Shown one piece after another: positions 25,267 through 38,544 of a DNA stretch of 64,000 nucleotides; within the stretch, counting starts at the first letter, position 1, and the number at the start of each line of letters is the position of its first letter. Source of the stretch: Novosphingobium sp. PhB57 (lineage in GTDB: Bacteria; Pseudomonadota; Alphaproteobacteria; Sphingomonadales; Sphingomonadaceae); contig NZ_SMBO01000002.1 of the NCBI RefSeq assembly GCF_004342985.1, positions 310,001 to 374,000 of the forward strand, given 5' to 3'. Made by a program: the position numbers and the translations under genes. The notes under the pieces are model-generated. The model made no database searches and was not told where the DNA came from. It saw only the letters and a program-made list of their open reading frames with translations.

Positions 25267-25743
25267 GTGATCATCATCGGCCTCGATCCGGGGCTTACCT
25301 GCACGGGCTGGGGCGTGGTCGCCAAGAGCGGCAGCCGCCTCAGCCACGTTGCCAACGGGCAGATCCGCACCGACGCGAAGGCCGGCATGGCCGAGCGGCT
25401 GGTCGAGCTCGATGCCGCGCTCACCGACGTGATTCTCCTCCACCGGCCCGATGCGGGCGCGGTGGAGGAGGTCTTCGTCAACGTGAACCCGCAGTCGACG
25501 CTGAAGCTGGGGCAGGCGCGCGGCGTCGCCATGCTGTCGATCGCGCGGGCCGGTTTGCCGGTGGCCGAATACTCCACCAAGGTCATCAAGAAGGCGCTCG
25601 TCGGCACCGGCGGCGCCGACAAGAAGCAGATCCAGCACATGCTGAAAGTGCTGCTGCCCGGCGTGAAGCTGGCGGGCGAGGACGCCTCCGACGCCCTGGC
25701 CGTGGCCATCACGCATGCCAACATGCTCGGGAGCCACCGTTAG
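25267..25743 (+). CDS. ruvC: Holliday junction endonuclease RuvC
   Basis: A 158-residue RNase H-fold resolvase that cuts Holliday junctions symmetrically. Acidic active-site positions are visible in [29 protein letters not shown] and [15 protein letters not shown]. The start is GTG 25267, 8 bp after yebC. It works with RuvAB encoded downstream. The length is slightly below E. coli RuvC (173), normal for this group. Confidence 0.96.
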   Translation: MIIIGLDPGLTCTGWGVVAKSGSRLSHVANGQIRTDAKAGMAERLVELDAALTDVILLHRPDAGAVEEVFVNVNPQSTLKLGQARGVAMLSIARAGLPVAEYSTKVIKKALVGTGGADKKQIQHMLKVLLPGVKLAGEDASDALAVAITHANMLGSHR

Positions 25744-25754
25744 GTCGGCGCGTT

Positions 25755-26291
25755 GTGCGCGTCATGGAACCGCACGGCGAAGAACGAGGCAGCGATGAAG
25801 ACCGGGCCGATGCCCGCTGGATGGCCGAGGCGATCCGCATCGCCGTGGCCGAAAAGGGCACCGATCCCGCCGACACCCCGATTGCCGCACTCGTCGTGCG
25901 CGATGGAAAGCTGATCGCGGCCGGGGTCAACCGCACGGCCGAGCGCTGCGACGCCACCGCCCATGCCGAGATCGAAGCCTTTCGCCTTGCCGGCCGGGCC
26001 GTGGGCGCGATGCGCGTGGAGGGGGCGACGCTCTATTCCACGCTGCAACCTTGCGGAATGTGCACGATGGCGGCGATCTGGGCGGGGGTCGGCCGGATCG
26101 TCTACGGTGCCGGCCGGGCGGACGTGCATGCCATGTATTTCGAGGATCGCCACCTTTCGACACTCGATTTCGTGACCGACGCCTGGAAGGACGACCTGTC
26201 GGTGACCGGCGGCGTGATGGCGCAGGCCTGCGCAGCGCTCTATTACCGCCCGTGGGACCAGGTTTCCGAAGATCAACAGGCAAACACCTGA
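25755..26291 (+). CDS. Zinc-dependent nucleoside/base deaminase inside the ruv cluster
   Basis: A 178-residue deaminase of the CDA/guanine-deaminase/TadA-like fold. Zinc ligands and proton shuttle are His70 and Glu72 in AHAEIEAF, and Cys100 and Cys103 in STLQPCGMCTMAAIWAGV. The substrate may be guanine, cytosine or a nucleoside; sequence alone does not decide. It is not TadA-like enough to be called the tRNA enzyme. GTG 25755 or ATG 25764 may be the start. It lies 11 bp after ruvC and 53 bp before ruvA, so it is probably transcribed with the recombination genes. Confidence 0.85.
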   Translation: MRVMEPHGEERGSDEDRADARWMAEAIRIAVAEKGTDPADTPIAALVVRDGKLIAAGVNRTAERCDATAHAEIEAFRLAGRAVGAMRVEGATLYSTLQPCGMCTMAAIWAGVGRIVYGAGRADVHAMYFEDRHLSTLDFVTDAWKDDLSVTGGVMAQACAALYYRPWDQVSEDQQANT

Positions 26292-26344
26292 AGGCGCCCG
26301 GCGGGGCTGGCGTCGCGCGATCGTTCCTGCCATAGGAACAAACC

Positions 26345-26953
26345 ATGATCGCCAAGCTTACAGGTCTGCTAGACGACACCGGCCCCGACTGGGCGATCAT
26401 CGACGTGAACGGCGTCGGTTATCTTGTCCATTGTTCGGCGCGTACGCTCGACCATCTCGGCATCCGGGGGGACAAGGTCGTCGTCCATACCGAGATGCAG
26501 GTTTCCGAGACCGACCAGCGCCTCATCGGCTTCACCAGCGGTGCGGAGCGCAACTGGTTCCGCCTGTTGACGGCCGTGCAGGGCGTCGGTTCGAAAGTGG
26601 CGCTGGCGATCCTCTCGGCCCTGACGACCGAGGAACTGCAGCGCGCCTGCGCCGGCGGCGATTCCGCCATGGTCGCGCGCGCCAACGGCGTCGGGCCGAA
26701 GCTGGCCAGCCGCATCGTCAACGAACTCAAGGACAAGGCGGGCGGCATGCCCACCGCACCGGGCACGCCCGGTCTGGCCTCGGCCGCCGCACCTGCCGGT
26801 TTTTCCAGCGCGGATGCCGTTTCCGCGCTCCAGAACCTCGGCTTCAAGCCCGCGGTGGCCAGCATGGCGGTCGGCAAGGCCGTGGAGGAACTGGGCGAGG
26901 ATGCGGGGCTCAACGACCTCGTTCGCGTGGCGCTGAAGAAGGCGGCGGGGTGA
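26345..26953 (+). CDS. ruvA: Holliday junction DNA helicase subunit RuvA
   Basis: A 202-residue protein that binds four-way junctions as a tetramer and loads RuvB. The OB-fold N-terminal domain ([25 protein letters not shown]) is followed by helix-hairpin-helix pairs ([20 protein letters not shown] and [21 protein letters not shown]) and a C-terminal three-helix domain ([15 protein letters not shown]) that contacts RuvB, after a Pro/Ala-rich linker. Confidence 0.97.
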   Translation: MIAKLTGLLDDTGPDWAIIDVNGVGYLVHCSARTLDHLGIRGDKVVVHTEMQVSETDQRLIGFTSGAERNWFRLLTAVQGVGSKVALAILSALTTEELQRACAGGDSAMVARANGVGPKLASRIVNELKDKAGGMPTAPGTPGLASAAAPAGFSSADAVSALQNLGFKPAVASMAVGKAVEELGEDAGLNDLVRVALKKAAG

Positions 26954-27041
26954 TGGCTGCAATCCGCCAGGCGCGGCTCCGTAGAGAACTTCGTCACCCT
27001 GCACCCGTTTCAGGTTCCATTCCTCGTCAGATGCCCAACCC

Positions 27042-28088
<1,047 letters not shown>

Positions 28089-28342
28089 ACGCGCACGCGT
28101 TCCGCGCAACAAACTGTCGGGGGCGTTTACAGATGGGCCTTCGGATAGTCCCGGTTCGGTACAGCTTGCGCGTTACCTCCGAAAACTAACGCATTTTCTG
28201 CCTCGGCGCTGTCGAATCTCGGTAAATGCCATTGTTCCGTTAACCGCTCTCTGCGTTTGTTCAGGGCAAGTCGGCTCCCGTGTTCCCCTTTGGGCATATT
28301 CCCGAACGGGCAGGGCCGAACAGAACGAAGAGAGAGACGATC

Positions 28343-29236
28343 ATGTCGGTTCGTATGGCCCTCGCTAAACTGTCTGCCTGTGCGGCAGGCTGCGCTATCA
28401 TCGGCGGTGGCGCGGTCCATGTGGCCGAGACGCAGCGCAAGTCGGTCGAGTACCGCAAGGTCAAGATGGCCAAGACGGCGAAGCCGCGCCATCCGGCCAA
28501 GCGGATCGTCCGCAAGGATCCGCCGCGCGAAGTGAAGCGCGCGCGCCGCATCATCCCGCGGCCCGACGTGCCGCAGATGGTCTCCGTCCCGCTTCCCCCG
28601 CCCTATATCCCGCCCGCCCCGGCGCCGTCCTATGCGGGTGGCAGCGGCGGTGCCCCGGTGGTGGTCGGCGGCGGTGGCGGCGGCTTCGGCGGTTTCGGAG
28701 GCGGCTTCTTCGGTGGTTTCTTCGGCGGCGGCGGATCGGGCGGCGGCAACGTCATCATTTCGTCCACTTCCAGCGGCGGCTCCACTTCGGGCTCTTCGTC
28801 CACCGGCGGCCTGACCACCACCACGACGGGCGGTTCCACCTCGTCCTCCAGCTCGACCGGCGGCCTGACGACCACGACCACCACCGGCGGACTGACCACG
28901 ACGACCGGGGGCATCACCTCTACGACGTCGGGGGGAATCACCTCCACGACGACATCGTCCAGCTCGGGTGACGTCTCGACGAGCACCAGCTCTTCCAGCT
29001 CGGGCAACGTCTCGACCAGCACAAGCTCGTCCAGCTCCACGTCCTCGTCGTCGAGCAGCTCCAGTTCGACGTCGTCCTCGACCTCCAGCTCTACCTCGAC
29101 ATCCTCGGGCGGCGACAATCCGCCGCCGACCACGCCGCCGACCGACGTTCCCGCCCCGCCCATGCTGATCCTGTTCGGCGCGGCTGCGGCAGCGGTAGTC
29201 GGCCGCCAGCGTCTGGTGCGCAAGAAGTCCGGCTGA
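28343..29236 (+). CDS. Exported Ser/Thr/Gly-rich protein with PEP-CTERM-like tail
   Basis: A 297-residue low-complexity protein. The N-terminus has a hydrophobic segment (ALAKLSACAAGCAIIGGGA), then a basic region (about 35-75), a Pro-rich turn, a Gly run (about 105-140) and about 110 residues of almost only Ser, Thr and Gly (about 140-255). The end, DVPAPPMLILFGAAAAAVVG followed by RQRLVRKK, fits a PEP-CTERM/VPAP-like sorting signal: short Pro motif, hydrophobic helix, basic tail. Ser/Thr richness would suit surface glycosylation. Codons keep the genome bias, so it is a real gene. A strong intrinsic terminator follows at 29281. No exosortase gene is in the window. Function unknown. Confidence 0.75.
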   Translation: MSVRMALAKLSACAAGCAIIGGGAVHVAETQRKSVEYRKVKMAKTAKPRHPAKRIVRKDPPREVKRARRIIPRPDVPQMVSVPLPPPYIPPAPAPSYAGGSGGAPVVVGGGGGGFGGFGGGFFGGFFGGGGSGGGNVIISSTSSGGSTSGSSSTGGLTTTTTGGSTSSSSSTGGLTTTTTTGGLTTTTGGITSTTSGGITSTTTSSSSGDVSTSTSSSSSGNVSTSTSSSSSTSSSSSSSSSTSSSTSSSTSTSSGGDNPPPTTPPTDVPAPPMLILFGAAAAAVVGRQRLVRKKSG

Positions 29237-29280
29237 GGGCAGCCAGCCAGCGCGCTGCGATACGCGGCCAGCTGGAGACG

Positions 29281-29313
29281 GGGGTGAGCGTCGGGGGGCG
29301 CTCACCCCTTTTT
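29281..29313 (+). terminator. Intrinsic terminator after the Ser/Thr-rich gene
   Basis: GGGGTGAGCG, 8-nt loop, CGCTCACCCC and then TTTTT: a perfect 10-bp stem with a T-run, 44 bp after the stop codon. Confidence 0.9.
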
Positions 29314-29407
29314 CGTGTGCGGGGCGGGCGTGTGGAAGCAAGCCGCTTCGCGCGCCGGAAATGCTCTCTGCGGCCTGGCGGAGAGGCCGGACATCTTCTC
29401 CCAAAAG

Positions 29408-29444
29408 AAAACCCCGCCCCGCGCGAACGCGGGACGGGGTTTTT
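29408..29444 (-). terminator. Intrinsic terminator of acnA, probably bidirectional
   Basis: A 16-position stem with one mismatch around a CGAA/TTCG loop, flanked by an A-run on one side and a T-run on the other. It starts 25 bp beyond the acnA stop on the minus strand. Confidence 0.9.
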
Positions 29445-29468
29445 CTCAGCCTTGCGGCTGGCTGCTTT

Positions 29469-32141
<2,673 letters not shown>

Positions 32142-32284
32142 TTGGGTATTATCCCCTTCTGTATGGAGCGTGCCACGAGAAGAGCGGCTATTTCGCAACC
32201 CACTAGCCCAGGTTCCGAAAATGATCGCCGTGCTGCATCGCGACAAGCGGATTCTTCGGCCCCGCCGATGCGCGCTCGCGGCCC

Positions 32285-33247
32285 TCAGGTCAAGGGGGGC
32301 TTGCGTGGTACCTGGGACTCGACTCTTGCGTTGCGTGCACCTGTCCAGCAGCCGATAACGATCAGTATCGTGCCGGCAACAGTTGCGAGATCAAGGCGCT
32401 CTCCGAACATCAGCCAGCCAAGCAGGGCGGCCCAGAAAAAGCCGGTATACTCGATCGGCAGCAGCACTTGCGTCTCGGCGCGGGCATAGCCCCAGGACAG
32501 GAACAGCAGCGCGCATGTCGCCAGCACGGCGCCGGCCAGGATCAGCAGCAGGCTGCGGGGATCGGGCATGACCGCAAGCCAGGGGGAAAACACCAGGAAA
32601 ATCAACGTTACCAGCAGGTTCTGGAACTGCGCGATCTCTACCGGCCTGGCCAGAAGCGCCTGCTTGCGCTGGAGCACCAGGTTCATGGCGTAGAACACGG
32701 CCGAGAGGAGGATCGCCGCCGTGCCCGCTATCGCTTCGTCAGAATAGGCGCCCGATCCGAGCCGGCCGGCAGTGATCACCAGCACGCCCAGAATGCCCAG
32801 CAGCGAAGCGACGACGGCGCGCGGCCGGATCGTCTCGCCCAGGAAAAGCGCTGCGAAATAGAGCGCAATGATCGGGGACACGAAGGAAATGGCGATTCCC
32901 TCGGCCATAGGAATTCGTACCAGGCCATAGAAAAAGAGTGCGGCCATGGCCGAAGTGATCGCCGCGCGCAGGGCATGGACCTTCAGCACCGCGCGGGAAG
33001 GCAGCGGTCGCCCCGCCGAGAGCCAGAGCGGGAACGTCAGGACCGTGCCGAAGAGATTGCGCAGCAGCAGCGCCGTATAGACGCCCACCGCGAGCCCGGC
33101 GCCCTTTATCATCGCGTCCATGGCGCTGAACGTGGCGATCCCGGCAATGACGGCCAGCACCGGCAGCGCCGAGGGGCGACCGGCGGGGTGCAGGCCGAGC
33201 GGCGAGCCGGGCGAAGACTCTATATCAGGGGCGGCAGGAGCGCTCAT
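32285..33247 (-). CDS. DMT-superfamily EamA-type transporter
   Basis: A 320-residue membrane protein with ten predicted helices in two EamA repeats (about 30-160 and 170-305). Recognisable segments are [49 protein letters not shown] and [20 protein letters not shown]. Members export or import small metabolites; the substrate is unknown here. ATG 33247 gives a 20-residue polar N-terminus. It is 143 bp from acnA on the same strand and may have its own promoter upstream, shared with the divergent L,D-transpeptidase gene. Confidence 0.88.
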   Translation of the reverse strand: MSAPAAPDIESSPGSPLGLHPAGRPSALPVLAVIAGIATFSAMDAMIKGAGLAVGVYTALLLRNLFGTVLTFPLWLSAGRPLPSRAVLKVHALRAAITSAMAALFFYGLVRIPMAEGIAISFVSPIIALYFAALFLGETIRPRAVVASLLGILGVLVITAGRLGSGAYSDEAIAGTAAILLSAVFYAMNLVLQRKQALLARPVEIAQFQNLLVTLIFLVFSPWLAVMPDPRSLLLILAGAVLATCALLFLSWGYARAETQVLLPIEYTGFFWAALLGWLMFGERLDLATVAGTILIVIGCWTGARNARVESQVPRKPPLT

Positions 33248-33436
33248 CAGGCCCCGGCTCTCGTCTCCCGCGCGGCCCCGCGCAAGCGCCAATGCAAGCA
33301 ATTCATCGCAGGGACAGGCGAAATCCTTGAAGAAGGCACTATATGGGGGCAAAGCGGCAAGGTCTGCAGCCAGTTATCCTTGGCTGCGTTTCCCTCGATA
33401 TCATTCCAGCATCACCAAGGGCAGGTTCAGATCACA

Positions 33437-34960
33437 ATGGCGAGTTTCATGAGGTTCGGTTGCAGCGTGCTGGCGGTCATGGCGGCGACGGGTCTTGCAG
33501 CGCAGCCGGCTCTGGCCCAGAAGTCGGACGGAAAGACGGATACCAGGACCGCGTCCTCCAAGACCGATGCGGCGAAGAAGAAGACCGTCTCGGCGCCCAC
33601 CTCTATTCTGCCGACCACGCAGGCGACCCCCACGCCCACACCAACGCCCAAACCCACGGCGACTGCGAAGCCCGCCGCCAAGACGGCCACGCGCCCGGCA
33701 GCGGTGCAGCCGGTGGTCCAGCCTGCCGTGGTTCCCACCGCGATCCCCACGGTTTCGCAGCCGGTGGTGCAGGACGTCGTCGTGGCCGAGCCGGTCATGG
33801 CCTGGTCCATGGCGGACGCCAAGGCCCTGCTCGCCACGGTCGAATATATCGGCAAGGAAGGTCTCGTGCCGGCCGACTACCAGCCCTCGGCCTTGCGCGC
33901 CGCGATCGCCAAGGGCGAAGGCGACGAGCTTGACGCGCTGGCAAGCCGCGTGTTCGGCTGGCTGATCGAGGATCTGCGCGACGGCCGCACCCCGATGAAG
34001 GCCCGCGTGCAGTGGTTTGCGGTAGACCCCGACCAGGACGTGATGCCCACCGCGCAGATCATGGCGCAGTCGCTTTCCGAGCATGACGTGGCCGGCGTGG
34101 TGGACAAGCTCGCGCCGACCAACCCCGACTATGCCGCGCTCAAGGCCGATCTCAACGCCACGCCCATGGCCAACAAGGCGCGCCGCGCGCTGATCCAGGC
34201 CAACATGGACCGCTGGCGCTGGCTCGCCCGCGACCTCGGCGACGTTTACCTGATGACCAACATTCCGGAATTCCAGCTCCGCCTGGTGGTCAAGAACAAG
34301 ATCATCCGCAGCTACAAGACCGTGGTCGGCAAGCCCGGCCGCACGGCCACGCCGCAGTTGGCCGAGACGGTGAGCGCAGTGGTCTTCAACCCCACCTGGA
34401 CCGTGCCGCAGTCGATCGTGAAGGGCGAAGGCCTGGGCGCCAAAGTGCTGAACAACCCCGGCTGGGCGCGTTCGGCAGGCTACAAGGCCACCAAGAACGG
34501 CGACGGCACGATCACCGTGGTCCAGCAGCCGGGCGCCAACAACTCGCTCGGCCTGATGAAGATCGACATGCCCAACCCCCACGCGATCTACCTGCACGAC
34601 ACCCCGTCGAAGCAGTATTTCAACTCGGACGTGCGCGCCTTCAGCCACGGCTGCATCCGCACCGAGCGCGCCGTGGAACTGGGCATGACCATGGCGATCC
34701 TCGGCGCCAAGAAGACCGCCGCCGAAGCCGCCGAGATCTCCCGCTCGGGCGACTATACCAAGGTCGAGATGACGCGGACGTTCCCGGTCTACCTCACCTA
34801 TTTCACGTATGCCCGCTCGATCGACGGCCAGCTCAAGCCGTTCGACGATCTCTATGCCCGCGACAAGCCGGTGCTCGACAGCTTTGCCGGCCCGCGCCAG
34901 CTCAAGACGACCCAGCGTGCCAGTGAGGAAGAGATCATCAAGCTCGACAATCCTCTCTGA
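33437..34960 (+). CDS. L,D-transpeptidase (YkuD domain, YcbB-like)
   Basis: A 507-residue exported enzyme that forms 3-3 cross-links in peptidoglycan or attaches proteins to it. Signal peptide 1-27 (ends ALAQ), then a Pro/Thr/Ala-rich linker (about 50-115) suited to crossing the periplasm, a scaffold domain (about 120-270) as in LdtD/YcbB, and the YkuD domain with the catalytic motif SHGCIR at 403-408 (Cys406) and upstream IYLHDTPSKQYF. No PG-binding repeat is obvious. ATG 33437 is chosen; ATG 33449 is possible. A GC-rich hairpin follows. Confidence 0.92.
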   Translation: MASFMRFGCSVLAVMAATGLAAQPALAQKSDGKTDTRTASSKTDAAKKKTVSAPTSILPTTQATPTPTPTPKPTATAKPAAKTATRPAAVQPVVQPAVVPTAIPTVSQPVVQDVVVAEPVMAWSMADAKALLATVEYIGKEGLVPADYQPSALRAAIAKGEGDELDALASRVFGWLIEDLRDGRTPMKARVQWFAVDPDQDVMPTAQIMAQSLSEHDVAGVVDKLAPTNPDYAALKADLNATPMANKARRALIQANMDRWRWLARDLGDVYLMTNIPEFQLRLVVKNKIIRSYKTVVGKPGRTATPQLAETVSAVVFNPTWTVPQSIVKGEGLGAKVLNNPGWARSAGYKATKNGDGTITVVQQPGANNSLGLMKIDMPNPHAIYLHDTPSKQYFNSDVRAFSHGCIRTERAVELGMTMAILGAKKTAAEAAEISRSGDYTKVEMTRTFPVYLTYFTYARSIDGQLKPFDDLYARDKPVLDSFAGPRQLKTTQRASEEEIIKLDNPL

Positions 34961-34996
34961 CCTGAGGAATCCGCGTCGATCGCGGAAAGACGTTCC

Positions 34997-35034
34997 AGGG
35001 CCCCGGTTACCGCGAGAGCGATTGCCGGGGCCTT
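34997..35034 (+). terminator. Hairpin downstream of the L,D-transpeptidase
   Basis: AGGGCCCCGG pairs with CCGGGGCCTT (one G-T pair) around an 18-nt loop, 36 bp past the stop. Only short T stretches follow, so it is a moderate terminator candidate. Confidence 0.5.
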
Positions 35035-35104
35035 GCCTCTCTTGGTCCCGGTGGCCACCTAGTCGTCAGGCGACAAGAACTATCCGGGCGCGGGAGACCA
35101 GAGC

Positions 35105-35470
35105 ATGAGCGAACAGGCCAGCGAAGAAACCGGCGGCGGCGCCGGCAGTTCTTTGGGCGGCAACTCCTTGGGCGGCAGCTCCTCGGGTGACGGCGCTCAC
35201 GGCGATCGTATCGCGGAAGCCACCTCGCGCATTGCCGAGCTGGAAGCCGAACTCGAAGCATCCGGCACCACGACCCGCGAAGCCTCCGAACTCGCACGCG
35301 CCAAGGCGCTGCTGCACGCTTGGGTGGACAGTGTCGTCGCCGTTGTGGCGACGCCGGGCGTCGGACGGGCCGTCCTGATCCACGACAACGGCACGGAATC
35401 GCGCATCGCCTCCCCCGACCTGCCATTCCGCCTGGCCGTGCCGGTTTCCTTCGACGGCCGCGAGGACTAG
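35105..35470 (+). CDS. Small protein of unknown function, coiled coil plus globular end
   Basis: A 121-residue cytoplasmic protein I do not recognise. The first 32 residues are Gly/Ser-rich, including the tandem SLGGN/SLGGS. A short coiled coil follows (RIAEATSRIAELEAELEAS), then a helix (ARAKALLHAWVDSVVAVV) and a C-terminal strand-rich part (GRAVLIHDNGTESRIASPDLPFRLAVPVSF). The third codon position is strongly GC, which favours this frame over the minus-strand frame across it. GGGAGA upstream of ATG 35105 can serve as a ribosome binding site. Confidence 0.6.
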   Translation: MSEQASEETGGGAGSSLGGNSLGGSSSGDGAHGDRIAEATSRIAELEAELEASGTTTREASELARAKALLHAWVDSVVAVVATPGVGRAVLIHDNGTESRIASPDLPFRLAVPVSFDGRED

Positions 35471-35674
35471 GCCGTGACCGCATAAGCGGCGCAATCTTGG
35501 CGGGCGGTCCGGATTTGCCCGAAAAGGTCTCTCGCCACGCCGGGAGCCTCTGAACCACCGGGTTATTCCTGCGGCTTGCCGCCTGGCACCGAACCATTTC
35601 ACCTCAAACCTCGATGGCGCTATTCATGCGATCACGACCTTGGACCGGTTCGCGGTTTCTTGGGGAGGCCGATC

Positions 35675-35974
35675 ATGGTGTGGGATCTGCGGCGGGCGCT
35701 GCTACGCAAGGAAGAGTTCGAATCCGGCCGCCTTACCGATTTCGAATTTCGCGAAACCGTACGCACTCTCAAGTTGATGGCGCGGGCTTTCGAAACCGAT
35801 GAAGCGGCGGTGCTGGATGCGCTCGTCGAACACGGATACGAGGCGGCGCTTCGCGGATTTCCCGAAAGGCTGGGCGAAGAGGCCCGTGAAGAAGTCTGCC
35901 TGCGCCTGCGCAAGGAAGCACGGCAGATGCTGATCCGTGAACGCGGCGATCCCACGCCCTACCGGCTCGGCTAG
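35675..35974 (+). CDS. Small helical protein of unknown function
   Basis: A 99-residue charged, probably all-helical cytoplasmic protein I do not recognise (LLRKEEFESGRLTDFEFRET, then GYEAALRGFPERLGEEAREE). ATG 35675 has GGAGG 7 nt upstream. It has no Cys pair, membrane segment or DNA-binding motif that I can see. It follows the other small unknown gene after 204 bp in which I see nothing else; the two may or may not be linked. Confidence 0.6.
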   Translation: MVWDLRRALLRKEEFESGRLTDFEFRETVRTLKLMARAFETDEAAVLDALVEHGYEAALRGFPERLGEEAREEVCLRLRKEARQMLIRERGDPTPYRLG

Positions 35975-36067
35975 GCGATCGTTTTCCAGCCCGCGTACCG
36001 GCCGCCGCGAAGCGCGGACCCGGGGCGGGTAGCCGTCTCCCGGTGGTCCGTCATGAGCCCGCGCGGC

Positions 36068-36523
36068 CTAGAACTGGCGGCGCTGCAATCGCACCAGCGT
36101 CTCATCCAGACTGGAGAGGAAGCGCGATCGGTCGGTCTTGCTGAAGGGCGGCGGGCCTCCCACCACGTCGCCACCTGCCCTGAGGTCGGCCATGATCGCC
36201 CGCGTGGCGATGGCGCTGCCGATCGAGGACGTGGTGAAAGGCTTGCCGTTGGGCGCGACCACTTCGGCGCCGAGCTTGAGGCAGCGGTCGGCCAGCAGGA
36301 TGTCGGCGGTGATCACGACCGCGCCCGGGCCGGTGTTCTCGACGATCCAGTCGTCAGCGGCGTCGAACGCGTCGCTCACCAGCTTGCGCGAGACCAGCGG
36401 GCCTTGCGGAACGCGGATGGGGCTGTTGCTGACGACGACCACTGGCACCTTGTGCCGGGCTGCGACCTTGTAGGTCTCGTCCTTCACCGGGCAGGCGTCG
36501 GCATCGATCAATATGCGGATCAT
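36068..36523 (-). CDS. YaiI/YqxD family protein (DUF188)
   Basis: A 151-residue PIN-like protein. The N-terminus [16 protein letters not shown] and the later [28 protein letters not shown] are the family hallmarks; the aspartates could form a metal site like a nuclease, but no activity is established. The recQ gene ends 77 bp upstream on the same strand, so it may be co-transcribed with recQ and share a DNA or RNA processing role (inference). Confidence 0.9.
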   Translation of the reverse strand: MIRILIDADACPVKDETYKVAARHKVPVVVVSNSPIRVPQGPLVSRKLVSDAFDAADDWIVENTGPGAVVITADILLADRCLKLGAEVVAPNGKPFTTSSIGSAIATRAIMADLRAGGDVVGGPPPFSKTDRSRFLSSLDETLVRLQRRQF

Positions 36524-36600
36524 GTGGGCCCTTTAGCGCTTTGGGCGGCAAATGGCGACCGGAGGCGCGATCGAACTGGTTCGGCGCGGAACGGGAAGGT

Positions 36601-38406
36601 TCAGAACTGCCGCAGGACTTCGAGGAAGGCCTCGCCATAGGCTTCCAGCTTGCGGGCGCCGACGCCGCCGATCTCTCCGAGCTGTGCCAGCGACGATGGG
36701 CGCGCGGCGGCCATTTCGCGCAAGGTGGCGTCATGGAACACGACATAGGGCGGCACGCCCGCTTCCTGGGCGAGATCGCGGCGCAAGGCGCGCAGGGCAT
36801 CGAACAGGGGATCACCGACCGGGTTGGCGCCGCCGTCCGCCGCGCCGCGTCCACCGCGGCGCTTCTTCTCGCGCTTGGGTGGGACGACGATCTGCACCGA
36901 AGCCTCACCCTTGAGGATTTCGCGCGCGTCTCCGCCCAGCGAGAGGCCGCCGTGCTCGGTCGGCAAGAGGCTGCCGCGGGCCTGGAGTGCGCGGGCCAGC
37001 GGCTTGAGCAGCGGCTGCTCTTCCTCGGTGAGAATGCCGAAGACCGAAAGCTGGTCGTGCCCGCGCTGCAGCACGCGGTCGTCGCTGGCGCCGGTCAGGA
37101 CCTTTTCGAGATGGCCCAGCCCATAGCTCTGGCCGGTGCGATAGACGGCCGAAAGCAGCTTGCGCGCCACTTCCGTCACGTCGATCACGCCTGCCGGCTC
37201 CAGGCAATTGTCGCAGTTTCCGCAGGAAGGCGCGGGCGTCTCGCCGAAGTGGCGGAGCAGGACCGCGCGGCGGCATTCGGCGGTTTCGACCAGACCCGCG
37301 AGGGCATCGAGGCGCTGGCGTTCGCTTTGCAGCCGGTGCGGTTCGATCTCGGAGAGGCGCTGGCGGGCGCGGGCGAAATCGTCGGCTCCCCAGAACATCA
37401 TCGCCACCGAAGGGTCGCCATCGCGCCCGGCGCGGCCGGTTTCCTGGTAATAGGCCTCGATCGACTTCGGAATGCCGGCATGGGCGACGAAGCGCACGTC
37501 CGGCTTGTCGATGCCCATGCCGAAGGCGACCGTGGCCACCATGACCATGTCTTCCGAGGCCACGAAGGCGGCCTGGTTGCGGGCGCGCACTTCGGGATCG
37601 AGCCCGGCGTGATAGGGCAGTACGCGCCGCCCGGTGGCGGAGGCCAGAGTCTCGGCCAGTTGCTCCACGCGGGCGCGGGTGGGGGCGTAGACGATGCCCG
37701 GGCCCGGGTTCTCCTCCATCACCGCTTTCAGCTGCCGCATCGCATTGTCGCGCGGGCGGATCGTGTAGCGGATGTTCGGACGGTCGAACCCGGCGACGAT
37801 CAGCCCTTCTTCGGCAATGCCGAGCTGGGCGAGAATGTCGGTGCGGGTATGATGGTCTGCCGTGGCCGTCAGGGCGAGGCGCGGCACTTGCGGGAAAGCG
37901 TCCAGCAGGGGCCGCAGCAGGCGGTAGTCCGGCCGGAAATCGTGGCCCCATTCGGAAACGCAGTGTGCTTCGTCGATGGCGAAGAGAGCGACGCGCGACT
38001 GTTCGAGCAGCTCACGGAAATGGGGCTGGCTCGCGCGTTCGGGGGCGATGTAGAGCAGGTCCAACTCACCCGCGCGGAAGCGGTCCATGGTGAGGCCGCG
38101 ATCGGCATCGGCGCTGGTCAGCGTGGCGGCGCGGATGCCGTTGGCAGTGGCCGAGCGCAACTGGTCGTGCATCAGCGCGATCAGCGGCGAAACCACCACG
38201 CAAGTGCCCTCCAGCATCACCGCGGGCAGCTGATAGGTCAGCGATTTGCCCGCGCCGGTCGGCATCACCGCCAGGGTGGAGCGGCCCGAAAGCGCGCGCG
38301 TGACCACCTGTTCCTGCACGCCGCGAAAGGCGTTGAAGCCGAATGTGGCATGGAGCGCTTCGTGCGCGTCAGGCAGGAGATCGGCAAGAGGGTCAGCGTC
38401 TGGCAC
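36601..38406 (-). CDS. recQ: ATP-dependent DNA helicase RecQ
   Basis: A 601-residue 3'-5' helicase for recombination and repair. Motifs: FRGVQEQVV (motif 0), MPTGAGKSLTYQLPA (I), VVSPLIALMHDQ (Ia), IDEAHCVSEWGHDFRP (II), ALTATAD (III), YYQETGRAGRDG (VI). The zinc-binding Cys cluster CGNCDNC lies before the winged helix, and one HRDC domain closes the protein (VFHDATLREMAAARPSSLAQLGEIGGVG). The start is set at GTG 38406, because homology begins just after it; no good ribosome binding site is visible, and the longer TTG-started reading is unlikely. Confidence 0.95.
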   Translation of the reverse strand: MPDADPLADLLPDAHEALHATFGFNAFRGVQEQVVTRALSGRSTLAVMPTGAGKSLTYQLPAVMLEGTCVVVSPLIALMHDQLRSATANGIRAATLTSADADRGLTMDRFRAGELDLLYIAPERASQPHFRELLEQSRVALFAIDEAHCVSEWGHDFRPDYRLLRPLLDAFPQVPRLALTATADHHTRTDILAQLGIAEEGLIVAGFDRPNIRYTIRPRDNAMRQLKAVMEENPGPGIVYAPTRARVEQLAETLASATGRRVLPYHAGLDPEVRARNQAAFVASEDMVMVATVAFGMGIDKPDVRFVAHAGIPKSIEAYYQETGRAGRDGDPSVAMMFWGADDFARARQRLSEIEPHRLQSERQRLDALAGLVETAECRRAVLLRHFGETPAPSCGNCDNCLEPAGVIDVTEVARKLLSAVYRTGQSYGLGHLEKVLTGASDDRVLQRGHDQLSVFGILTEEEQPLLKPLARALQARGSLLPTEHGGLSLGGDAREILKGEASVQIVVPPKREKKRRGGRGAADGGANPVGDPLFDALRALRRDLAQEAGVPPYVVFHDATLREMAAARPSSLAQLGEIGGVGARKLEAYGEAFLEVLRQF

Positions 38407-38544
38407 GGGGCGCTTATGGCAGAGCGATGGCAGGTCTGAAAACCGCCGAACCGATGATTTCCTCCGTTTCCGGCCCAATCGCTTGCGGTTTGGCCGCGCG
38501 AGTAGTCGAAATGGCGGCAACGAGAAGCGAGAGGAGCGTGAAGC

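Noticed and set aside
35066..35602. A 178-codon minus-strand frame opposite the small gene at 35105.
   Set aside because: The plus frame has a ribosome binding site and GC-rich third codon positions; the minus frame has neither a domain nor a suitable start.
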